Below, piece after piece: positions 1 to 8,787 of a DNA stretch of 36,668 bases; position 1 is the stretch's first letter, and every line of letters starts with the position of its first letter. The translations under genes were made by a program, and so were the position numbers. Under the pieces are notes generated by a model. It did no database searches. It saw only the letters and a program-made list of their open reading frames with translations, and was not told where the DNA came from. The stretch comes from Acidimicrobiia bacterium (GTDB lineage: Bacteria; Actinomycetota; Acidimicrobiia; Acidimicrobiales; Poriferisodalaceae): positions 1 to 36,668 of the forward strand of contig JAJEIW010000130.1 of assembly GCA_022828045.1 (NCBI GenBank), read 5' to 3'.

Positions 1-2
1 CA

Positions 3-521
3 TTGATGGCGGGACCGGCGGGCAACACTCACCGTCTGCTGACGGTCGTCAAGTCGGGCTCGATTCAAGACGTCAAGGCCTCCCCGGGCGACAAGGTGCA
101 CGTCTGGCCCCACCTGCTGGCCGCCGAGTTCGCCGCAGCGCTGTTCATCACGGCCTTCACGCTGGTGTTCTCGCTGTTCATCAACGCGCCGCTGCTCGAG
201 CTGGCCAACCACAACGAGACGCCCAACCCCTCCAAGGCGCCGTGGTACTTCCTGGGCCTGCAGGAGCTGCTCACGATGTTCGACCCGATGATCGCGGGCG
301 TGACGATTCCCGGCGTCGTGCTGGTGCTGCTGGGGTTTGCGCCCTACATCGACAAGAACCCGTCGCAGCGGCCCGAGGACCGCAAGTTCGCCATCTCCGT
401 CCAGACGATCCACCTCATGTTCTGGGCGGTGCTGGTCATCATCGGCTCGTTCTTCCGCGGGCAGGGATTCAACTTCACCTACCCGTGGGACACCGGTCTG
501 CACGGCATCTTCCACCTGTAG
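3..521 (+). CDS. Cytochrome b/b6 C-terminal domain protein (menaquinol-cytochrome c reductase cytochrome b subunit, C-terminal half; 5' end may lie outside the window)
   Basis: Translation contains HNETPNPSKAPWYFLGLQELL, typical of cytochrome b C-terminal/subunit IV, plus several TM segments; directly upstream of a Rieske gene. Frame is open to the window edge, so the true start is unknown. Confidence 0.85.
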   Translation: MMAGPAGNTHRLLTVVKSGSIQDVKASPGDKVHVWPHLLAAEFAAALFITAFTLVFSLFINAPLLELANHNETPNPSKAPWYFLGLQELLTMFDPMIAGVTIPGVVLVLLGFAPYIDKNPSQRPEDRKFAISVQTIHLMFWAVLVIIGSFFRGQGFNFTYPWDTGLHGIFHL

Positions 522-533
522 GAGCACGTCGGC

Positions 534-1418
534 ATGTCCACCGGAACCATCCTCGCGATTGCCATACCGGTCATCGTCGTGCTCGGTGCGGTGGTCGGCT
601 TCGTGTCCTTGCGTCGCCGTGACGTCTCGGGGCTGGGCTACCTGTCGCGTGAGACCCGCCGGCGTGACGAGATGGCGGCCGCCGGTGCAGGCGAGGCGCT
701 CCCCGACGACGCCGGCGCGTTCGGCGTGAGCTCAGAGGCACGCGAGCTCGAGCGCTCAGTGGCGCTCGAACGCCGCCCGCCGCCTGTCGCGGTCGACGAG
801 CCCGAACTGCCGCAGGACTGGGCGCCGCCGCCTGCCGAGGAAGTCGGGGTCACGCGCCGGCAGTTCCTGAACCGCTCGTCGGTCCTGCTGATGGCGACCG
901 GTCTGGGCACCTTCAACGCCGCCATGATCGCCTTCCTCTGGCCGCGCCCGATAGGCGGTTTCGGCTCGAAGATCAAGATCGGCACGGTCGATGCAGTGGA
1001 CGAGGCGATCGCGTCAGGGACTCCCGCGGAGAACTTCTCGTACTTCTCTGAGGCCCGGAGCTACATCCAGCCGTACCCGACCGACGCGGCGACGCTGTCC
1101 AACGCCGAGGCGACCTATGGCGGCGCTGTGCTCGAAGGCATGCAGCAGGGATACGTGGCGCTCTGGCAAGTGTGCCCGCACTTGGGCTGCAAGGTGCCGG
1201 TGTGCGGCAGCTCGCAGTGGTTCGAGTGCCCCTGCCATGGTTCGAAGTACAACCGTGTGGGCGAGAAGAAGTCGGGTCCGGCGCCGCGGGGCATGGACCG
1301 GTTCCCGTTGACGATCGAAGACGGGAGTGTCTTCGTCGATACCGGACGGGTGTCTCAGGGTCCCGCCATCGGCGTCGACACCACGGGCCAGGGCCTCGAG
1401 GGACCGCACTGTGCATGA
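534..1418 (+). CDS. Rieske [2Fe-2S] protein of the cytochrome bc complex
   Basis: Rieske cluster motifs CPHLGCKV and CPCHGSKY; TAT-like RRQFLNRSS followed by a TM segment. Confidence 0.95.
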   Translation: MSTGTILAIAIPVIVVLGAVVGFVSLRRRDVSGLGYLSRETRRRDEMAAAGAGEALPDDAGAFGVSSEARELERSVALERRPPPVAVDEPELPQDWAPPPAEEVGVTRRQFLNRSSVLLMATGLGTFNAAMIAFLWPRPIGGFGSKIKIGTVDAVDEAIASGTPAENFSYFSEARSYIQPYPTDAATLSNAEATYGGAVLEGMQQGYVALWQVCPHLGCKVPVCGSSQWFECPCHGSKYNRVGEKKSGPAPRGMDRFPLTIEDGSVFVDTGRVSQGPAIGVDTTGQGLEGPHCA

Positions 1419-2574
1419 AGTGAGCGCGAACGCGTCAGCCGGGCACGGAGCCCATCACTTGCTGGGTGTCAGCACCGAGCGCTCGATAGCGATCGTGCTG
1501 CTGGCCATCGTGGTGATCGGCTGGGCGATCTACGTCTTCATCAACATCCGTCAGGCCAAGGCCGAGGTCGGCAGCGAGATCGAGCTGGCGCCCAATCGCG
1601 GCAACCTGCCCGACGACGAGGAGCTGGAGGGCCGTCGGCTCGAGAAGGTGCAGGCGTTCGGTGTCCTGATGCTCTTGATCATGGCGCTGGTCTTGCCGGT
1701 GTACTGGATGCTCGAAGGCGGGCGCCGCTCCGGCGCCGAGACCTCGTTCTCCGAGGCGTCGATCGCCCGTGGCGCGGCGCTGGCCGCCGAGCAGGAATGC
1801 ACCGACTGCCACGGCGCCGACCTGGGAGGTGCGAGATTCGCGCCGGTGGTGCTCGACATCGGCAACCAAGTCGCCGACCGGGACTCATTCATCATCAACA
1901 CGACGTGGGAGGGTCCCTCGCTCGACGACGTGTTCACCCGGTTCGACACCGACGCCGAGACCGTGGACGAGGTCAGCGAGGTGCGGCAGATCCTCGTGTA
2001 CGGCCGGGGAGTCATGCCGTCGTGGGGGCTCGAAGGCGGTGGACCTCTCAATGATCAGGAGATCGACGATCTGGTGGCCTGGCTGTGGAGCGAGCGCGTC
2101 TCCGACGAGGAGGCACAGGCGCGCGCCCAGGCCCGCTTCGACGCCGCCCAAGCCTCCGAGGAGTACGTCGGCGCCTCTGACGGCAAGATCTTGTTCGACT
2201 TGCACTGTGCCCGCTGCCATACGCCCCGCTGGCCCGGCCGCGGTCCCGCCCAGCTGCCGAACAACGGCGGCACCATCGAGGTCCAGCCGGGGCCTGACGG
2301 CGCCGGCCGATACGGACCGCCGCTCAACAAGGTGAGCTTGGAGCGGCTGTTCCCCGACATTGCCGATCACCTCTCGTTCATCGAGAGCGGCGCGGCCGAC
2401 AACGTTCCCTTCGGTGAGTTCGCACGGCTCGGCAACTACGGCATGCCGGGCTTCGGACGGGTCCTCAGCGACGACCAGATCCGCCAGATAGCCGAGTACG
2501 AGCGCAGCCTCAACCCAGAGGATCAAGTGCTGCCCAGCTTCGAGCAGCTGCACCAGCCGGAGGACGCCGAATGA
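1411..2574 (+). CDS. Membrane-anchored di-haem cytochrome c
   Basis: Two CxxCH motifs (CTDCHG, CARCHT) and N-terminal TM segments. GTG start at 1411 overlaps the Rieske stop; the ORF track start at 1327 is probably too far upstream. Confidence 0.88.
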   Translation: MHEVSANASAGHGAHHLLGVSTERSIAIVLLAIVVIGWAIYVFINIRQAKAEVGSEIELAPNRGNLPDDEELEGRRLEKVQAFGVLMLLIMALVLPVYWMLEGGRRSGAETSFSEASIARGAALAAEQECTDCHGADLGGARFAPVVLDIGNQVADRDSFIINTTWEGPSLDDVFTRFDTDAETVDEVSEVRQILVYGRGVMPSWGLEGGGPLNDQEIDDLVAWLWSERVSDEEAQARAQARFDAAQASEEYVGASDGKILFDLHCARCHTPRWPGRGPAQLPNNGGTIEVQPGPDGAGRYGPPLNKVSLERLFPDIADHLSFIESGAADNVPFGEFARLGNYGMPGFGRVLSDDQIRQIAEYERSLNPEDQVLPSFEQLHQPEDAE

Positions 2575-3398
2575 GCACCGCGCACGTTCTCGGGATCGTC
2601 AGCTGGGACCCAGTTCTCACCGGCTACTTGGCCGTCATCATCGGTGTGTTGGTCTTGTGTGGGTCGGTGTACCTGCTGCTGGCGACCAACCTCGGCGCCC
2701 GCCTCGGCTTCCTCGTCGCGTGGACCGGCCTGTGGGGATGGATGCTGCTGATGGCGATCGTGTGGTGGGTGTTCGGCATCGGCTGGATCGGCAGCCAGCC
2801 GGGATGGAACGTGATTCAGGTTGCCACCGATCCCGCCGTTGTGCCTGTCGAAGAGATACAGCAGCTGTCGGGCCGCGGGGTGGACGGGCTGCCGTCTGAC
2901 TGGACCGAGGTCGATGAGGCCGATGCGCGCTCAGCGGCAGACAGCCATGTGGTCTGCGCCGATGCCGATCCGCGGCGACTGCTGGCCGTGAACTCGTGCC
3001 TGTTCACCGCGGCCACCGACTACTTCACGCACCGGGTGGTGGTCACCGGCGGTGAGCGCTATCGCCCGCTCGGCGTTCCCGACAATGTCATCACCCAGTA
3101 TTTCTTCCCGAGTCGTGGCCGCCCCAACTATGCGGTCGTGCAGATCCAGCCCTACGCACCGGTGGACGACATCGACCCGAACCTGCTCGACGATGAGGGC
3201 GCGCTGATCCTGCCGGTTGCCGAGATCGACGACGACGCCCCCGTGTATTCCGTCGTGATGGTGCGAGACCACGGCAGCGTCAGGCTTCGACCGGCCCTGC
3301 TGACGATCTTCTCGGCGTTGCTGTTCGGCTTGGGCTGCTATCACCTGCATCGCAGGGACCAGGCCATCTGGGCGGTACGCGAAGCTGCGGGCCAGTGA
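2571..3398 (+). CDS. Uncharacterised membrane protein linked to the cytochrome bc/nuo locus
   Basis: ATG overlaps the upstream stop (ATGA); two N-terminal TM segments, a soluble middle, and a C-terminal TM segment (LLTIFSALLFGLGCYHL). Family not recognised. Confidence 0.75.
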   Translation: MSTAHVLGIVSWDPVLTGYLAVIIGVLVLCGSVYLLLATNLGARLGFLVAWTGLWGWMLLMAIVWWVFGIGWIGSQPGWNVIQVATDPAVVPVEEIQQLSGRGVDGLPSDWTEVDEADARSAADSHVVCADADPRRLLAVNSCLFTAATDYFTHRVVVTGGERYRPLGVPDNVITQYFFPSRGRPNYAVVQIQPYAPVDDIDPNLLDDEGALILPVAEIDDDAPVYSVVMVRDHGSVRLRPALLTIFSALLFGLGCYHLHRRDQAIWAVREAAGQ

Positions 3399-3417
3399 AC
3401 CCAGAGGCTGAGCCCTG

Positions 3418-3517
3418 GGCCCGAGCGGCCCGTGAGCGCAGCGAACATGAGCGGGAAACACGGTGCGAAGCCGTGGCCCGAGCGGCCCGTGAGCGCAGCG
3501 AACATGAGCGGGAAACA
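3418..3517. repeat. Two exact 43-bp direct repeats (3418-3460 and 3475-3517, period 57) in the intergenic region before nuoA
   Basis: GGCCCGAGCGGCCCGTGAGCGCAGCGAACATGAGCGGGAAACA occurs twice; the linker contains a CACGG-tgcgaag-CCGTG hairpin. Confidence 0.95.
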
Positions 3518-3626
3518 ATTGGTGGGGCAGCAAGATGGTTGACCTAGCCGGGCGCCTTCCTGCGACCTCGCTTGGGCCAGACTGGGACCGGCATCTGATC
3601 GGCGACGCGCAGAGGGGGACCGGGTC

Positions 3627-4129
3627 ATGAACAGCGGCTTGGCGGAATACCTGCCAGTGCTGGTACTCGGCGTGCTCGCCGTGGTGTTCGTGCTGCTGAG
3701 CATCATCGCCTCGCGGCTGCTGGCTCCCCAGCGCACCACCGACGCCAAGCTGGCGTCGTACGAGTGCGGCATTGTCGACCAGGCGGCCATCCCCGAGCGA
3801 TTCCCGGTCCGCTTCTATCTCGTGGCGATGCTGTTCATCATGTTCGACATCGAGATTGTCTTCCTGTACCCGTGGGCGGTCGCGAACGCCGAATTGGGAC
3901 TCTTCGGGTTCATGGCGATGCTGATCTTCGTCGTGATCTTCTTCCTGTCGTTCGTCTATGAGATGGCGATGGGCGGACTGGAGTGGGGCCCGCGCAAGCG
4001 CCGCGTGGTGCCGTTGCCGCCGGCCACCCGCAGCGGCGTGGCCGGAGTGCGAACGGTCGGGCTGGCCGGACGCGAGTTCGTGCCCGCCACTGCGGACCAG
4101 CCCGGCGCGGCGATGGCGGAGGCGGGCTG

Positions 4130-4130
<1 letters not shown>
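3627..4130 (+). CDS. nuoA: NADH-quinone oxidoreductase subunit A
   Basis: LASYECGI...[24 protein letters not shown] signature of NuoA; first gene of the nuo operon. Confidence 0.97.
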
Positions 4131-4749
<619 letters not shown>

Positions 4750-4750
<1 letters not shown>

Positions 4751-5280
4751 TGGCCGACGCCGCCGCAGAGACCGACGATGCCGCGCCCGAAGGTGAGGCG
4801 AGCGATCAGCCGATGATGTTCGGCGTGCCATGCACGGACGAACGCGGCCAGACAGTGCTCTATCCGACCCGCGAGGAGTATCCCGATGTGCTCGCTCTGG
4901 CTGCGGCAGACGGCTTCGAGCTCTGCGTCGACCTGTGTGCCGTCGACGCGCTCACGAATCGCAGCCGGGTGGTGCCCGCCGGGGTCGAGCCGGAGCGCTT
5001 CGAGGTGGTGGTGAACCTGCTGGACATGCGAGGCCGGCGGCGGCTGCGCATCCGCACGCAGGTGCCCGCCGACGATCCGCAGGTGCCCTCGGCAGTGAGT
5101 CTGTACCCGGGCACCGAAGCGCCCGAGCGAGAAGCGGCCGACTTGTTCGGCATCAGCTTCAGCGATCACCCTGATCCGAGCCGGATTCTCATGCCGCCCG
5201 ACTGGGTCGGCCACCCGCTGCGGAAGGACTACGCGATCGGCGCGATCCCGGTGCAGTTCAAGGCGGTCGAAGGCCGATGA
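4750..5280 (+). CDS. nuoC: NADH-quinone oxidoreductase subunit C
   Basis: EREAADLFGISFSDHPDPSRILMPPDWVGHPLRKDY signature. Confidence 0.95.
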
Positions 5281-6596
5281 GCACCGCCACGACACCCGTG
5301 CGCCGGCCAGCCGATGCCGTGCTGCGCATTTCCGAGGAAGCAGCGCTCGCCGCCGCTGTCGTCGACGAAACCGAGGCGTCCACGGCGGCATCAGACACCG
5401 CCGATGTTCCATCGGCGCAATCAGACACCGCCGATGAGCCGATGCTCATCAACATGGGGCCCCAGCATCCCTCCACCCATGGCGTGCTGCGCATAGCGAT
5501 GGAACTGCAGGGTGAGACCGTGCTGCGGTCCAAGCCGATCATCGGGTACCTCCACACCGGCATGGAGAAGACCGCCGAGGATCTCACCTACCTGCAAGGG
5601 CCGACCAACGTCACCCGGATGGACTACGCCTCGCCGCTGTTCAACGAGCTGGTGTTCTGCTTGGCGGTCGAAGATCTGCTCGGCACCGAGATCCCGCCCC
5701 GTGCCACGTGGATCCGGATGCTCATGTGCGAGCTGAACCGCATGAGCTCGCATCTGCTGTTCCTGGCGACGAACGGCATGGACCTCGGCGCGGTCGGGAT
5801 GATGCTCTACGGGTGGAAGGAGCGCGAGGAGATCCTGCGTTTCTTCGAGAGCGTCACCGGCTTGCGAATGAACCACAACTACATCCGGCCGGGAGGCGTC
5901 GCTGCGGATCTGCCGGACGGGTGGCAGGCGGATGTGGAGCACATCTTGGCCGTGCTGCCGGACCGGCTGGAGCAGTTCGACACGCTGATGACCGGTCAAC
6001 CGATCTGGCGGGACCGAACCCAGGGTGTCGGTGTCATCACGGCTGACGAGGCCATCGCCATGTCGGCCACGGGGCCGCTGCTGCGCAGCACCGGAGAGGC
6101 GTGGGATCTGCGCCGCACCATGCCGTACCTGGTCTACGACGAGGTGGAGTTCGATGTCGTCGTCGGCGCGTACGGCGACACCTTCGACCGCTACGCGATC
6201 CGGCTGAACGAGATACGCGAGTCGATGCGCATCGTCTCCCAGTGCCTCGACAAGATGCCGAAGGGTCCCTACCGCACCGAGGACCGCAAGGTCACACCGC
6301 CGCCCCGGGCCCGCATCGACGAGTCCATGGAAGCCTTGATCCATCACTTCAAGATCTTCACGGAGGGATTCCGCGTGCCGCCCGGCGAGACCTACGTGGC
6401 GGTGGAGTCGCCGCGCGGCGAACTGGGCTGCTACCTCGTGTCCGACGGCGGCCCCAAGCCGCAGCGAGTGCACATCCGGGCGCCCTCGTTCGTCAACCTC
6501 CAGAGCCTGCCTCATCTGATGTACGGCGGCCTGATCGCCGACGCGATCGCCGTCATCTCCTCCGTCGACCCGATCATGGGGGAGGTAGACCGGTGA
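5277..6596 (+). CDS. nuoD: NADH-quinone oxidoreductase subunit D
   Basis: MGPQHPSTHGVLR...YLHTGMEKTAEDLTYLQ...DPIMGEVDR C-terminus. Confidence 0.97.
   Translation: MSTATTPVRRPADAVLRISEEAALAAAVVDETEASTAASDTADVPSAQSDTADEPMLINMGPQHPSTHGVLRIAMELQGETVLRSKPIIGYLHTGMEKTAEDLTYLQGPTNVTRMDYASPLFNELVFCLAVEDLLGTEIPPRATWIRMLMCELNRMSSHLLFLATNGMDLGAVGMMLYGWKEREEILRFFESVTGLRMNHNYIRPGGVAADLPDGWQADVEHILAVLPDRLEQFDTLMTGQPIWRDRTQGVGVITADEAIAMSATGPLLRSTGEAWDLRRTMPYLVYDEVEFDVVVGAYGDTFDRYAIRLNEIRESMRIVSQCLDKMPKGPYRTEDRKVTPPPRARIDESMEALIHHFKIFTEGFRVPPGETYVAVESPRGELGCYLVSDGGPKPQRVHIRAPSFVNLQSLPHLMYGGLIADAIAVISSVDPIMGEVDR
5390..5436 (+). repeat. In-frame two-copy repeat in the nuoD N-terminal extension (17 bp identical, period 30)
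   Basis: ATCAGACACCGCCGATG at 5390-5406 and 5420-5436, with GCCGATG-ttc-CATCGGC hairpin between; encodes SDTADVPSAQSDTAD. Confidence 0.9.
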
Positions 6597-6674
6597 GCGT
6601 TTGCAACCGCCGCGTTGATGTCCACTCCGCCCCGGACGGCGAAGGGGTAGACCGGTGAAGGGAGAGGCCGCCAA

Positions 6675-7304
6675 GTGAGCTTCTTCACCGAGGAGAACCG
6701 CGCGCTCGCGGGCGAGATCATCGGCCGCTACCCGAAGCGTCGTTCCGCGATGATCCCGCTGCTGCATGTCGCGCAAGGTCAGGCCGGCTGGGTCACGCCC
6801 GAGGCGATGACCGAGATCGCCGATCTCGTCGACACAACGCCCGCCGAGGTGCTCGGCACCTGCTCGTTCTACGAGATGTTCAAGCGTGAACCCGTCGGCA
6901 AGTACCTCGTGAACATCTGTGTCACCATGTCGTGCGCGCTCGCTGGGGCAGTCGAGCTGATGGAGCACGCCGAAGAGCGCCTCGGGGTCCGCGCCGGCGG
7001 CACGACGCCCGACGGCATGTTCACCCTGGCGTCCGCAGAATGCCAAGCCGCCTGCACCGAGGCGCCTTGCCTGCAGGTGAACTACCGGTATCGCTACCGG
7101 GTCGACACCGAGGGGTTCGATCGGCTCATCGACGATCTGGCATCGGGCAGCCTCGACGGCGAGATTCCTCAGCACGGCATCACTGCTCGCGTGCGCCAGC
7201 ACATTCCCGAAGACCGGGCGGTCGGTGCCGTTCCGCCCGACGAGGTGAACGAGGCACCCGTGTGGCTGGCAGCGTCGGCCCCCAACGGAGCAGGTTCGTC
7301 ATGA
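6675..7304 (+). CDS. nuoE: NADH-quinone oxidoreductase subunit E
   Basis: Thioredoxin-like [2Fe-2S] pattern: CVTMSC...CQAACTEAPCLQVN. Confidence 0.95.
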   Translation: MSFFTEENRALAGEIIGRYPKRRSAMIPLLHVAQGQAGWVTPEAMTEIADLVDTTPAEVLGTCSFYEMFKREPVGKYLVNICVTMSCALAGAVELMEHAEERLGVRAGGTTPDGMFTLASAECQAACTEAPCLQVNYRYRYRVDTEGFDRLIDDLASGSLDGEIPQHGITARVRQHIPEDRAVGAVPPDEVNEAPVWLAASAPNGAGSS

Positions 7305-7362
7305 GGGCTGGTAGCCGCCGCGTTGGCGTGCGGCCTGCGTCGGACGGCGGAAGGCTCGGCTG

Positions 7363-8787
7363 ATGGCGTCGTACACGATTCCCCATGCACCCGGATTCGT
7401 GGCGAACGACGCGCCGCGCATCGTCACCGAGCGATTCGACGATCCCGCCAGCTTCACGCTCGAGCGCTACCTGGCCACCGGCGGTTACGACGGCCTGCGG
7501 GCCGCGCTCGAGCGGCCGCCTGACGAGGTGCACAGCGAGGTGCGCGACGCGACACTGCTGGGCCGGGGCGGCGCCGGCTTTCCCGCCGGGGTGAAGTGGG
7601 GGTTCTGCCCGCCGGGAGTGTGGCCCCGCTATCTCGTCGTCAACGGCGACGAGTCCGAGCCAGGCACTTACAAGGATCGCCTCCTCATGGAGCTCGACCC
7701 GCACCAGCTCATCGAGGGGTGCCTCATTGCCTGCTACGCCGTGGGCCTGTCGCAGTGCTTCCTCTACATCCGCGGAGAGATGGCGCTGGCGCAGGAGCGT
7801 GTGGCCCAGGCGCTCAACGAGGCCTACGAGGCCGGCTGGGTGGGGCGCAACATCTGCGGCACTGACTTCTCGGTGGACATCGTGCTGCACTCCGGCGCCG
7901 GTGCGTATGTCGTCGGCGAGGAGACGGCGCTCATCGAGAGCCTCGAAGGCAACCGCGGCATGCCGCGCCTCAAGCCGCCCTACTTCCCCGCAGCGATCGG
8001 GCTGTACGGCCTGCCCACCATTGTCAACAACGTCGAGACGCTCTCGAACCTGCCGTGGATCATGCGCAACGGCGCTGAGGCGTTCACCGCCATCGGCACC
8101 TCCACCTCGCCGGGCACGCGCATGATCGCCGTCAGCGGCCACGTGCAGCGGCCCGGCGTGTACGAGATCACCAACGGCACCACCACATTCAGGGACCTCA
8201 TCTACGGCGAGGACTATTGCCGCGGCCCCCATCCGGGCCGCGAGCTGAAGGCCTTCGTGCCCGGCGGCGGCTCAGCGCCCTGGTTCACGCCCGCACAGCT
8301 CGACCTGCCCTTCGAGGCCTCCGAGGTGGGCCCGCAGGGGTCGATGCTGGGATCGGGAGCAGTGATGGTGATGGACGACACCACCGACATCCCTGCCGCG
8401 GCGCTGACCCTGACGAAGTTCTACGCGCACGAATCGTGCGGCAAGTGCGTGCCGTGCCGCGAAGGCGCCACTTGGCTGGAGCGCGTGCTGCGGCGCGTGT
8501 GCGGCGGCACCGGCACACCGCGTGACCTCGGCGTGCTGCTCGAGGTCGGCGCTTCGATCAGTCCGGGCGACTTCCCGCATGCAGCGGTGCCCGAGCGCGG
8601 ACTCGAGGCCAAGCCGTTCCCGTATCAGATGACGACGATCTGCTTCGTGGGTCCGTCGGCGTTCGCTCCGGTGCACTCGGCGTTGACGCTGTTCCCTGAA
8701 GAGTTCGAGGCCCGGGTGGCTGCGAACGCCCATCTCGACGCTGATCTGTCGGGAGATCCCGTCTCGGAGGTGCCGGTCAGTGTCTGA
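7363..8787 (+). CDS. nuoF: NADH-quinone oxidoreductase subunit F
   Basis: GRGGAGFPAGVKWGF...NGDESEPGTYKDR...ESCGKCVPCREG. Confidence 0.97.
   Translation: MASYTIPHAPGFVANDAPRIVTERFDDPASFTLERYLATGGYDGLRAALERPPDEVHSEVRDATLLGRGGAGFPAGVKWGFCPPGVWPRYLVVNGDESEPGTYKDRLLMELDPHQLIEGCLIACYAVGLSQCFLYIRGEMALAQERVAQALNEAYEAGWVGRNICGTDFSVDIVLHSGAGAYVVGEETALIESLEGNRGMPRLKPPYFPAAIGLYGLPTIVNNVETLSNLPWIMRNGAEAFTAIGTSTSPGTRMIAVSGHVQRPGVYEITNGTTTFRDLIYGEDYCRGPHPGRELKAFVPGGGSAPWFTPAQLDLPFEASEVGPQGSMLGSGAVMVMDDTTDIPAAALTLTKFYAHESCGKCVPCREGATWLERVLRRVCGGTGTPRDLGVLLEVGASISPGDFPHAAVPERGLEAKPFPYQMTTICFVGPSAFAPVHSALTLFPEEFEARVAANAHLDADLSGDPVSEVPVSV

Noticed and set aside
1327-1410. Upstream extension of the cytochrome c ORF
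   Set aside because: Overlaps the Rieske coding region out of frame; GTG at 1411 overlapping the Rieske stop is the more likely start.
3418-3517. CRISPR-like repeat
   Set aside because: Only two repeat copies with a 14-bp linker and no cas genes; not a CRISPR array.
5421-7202. 593-aa ORF on the minus strand
   Set aside because: Antisense to nuoD/nuoE, which carry clear family motifs; composition (H/D/R/L-rich) is typical of shadow ORFs in high-GC DNA.
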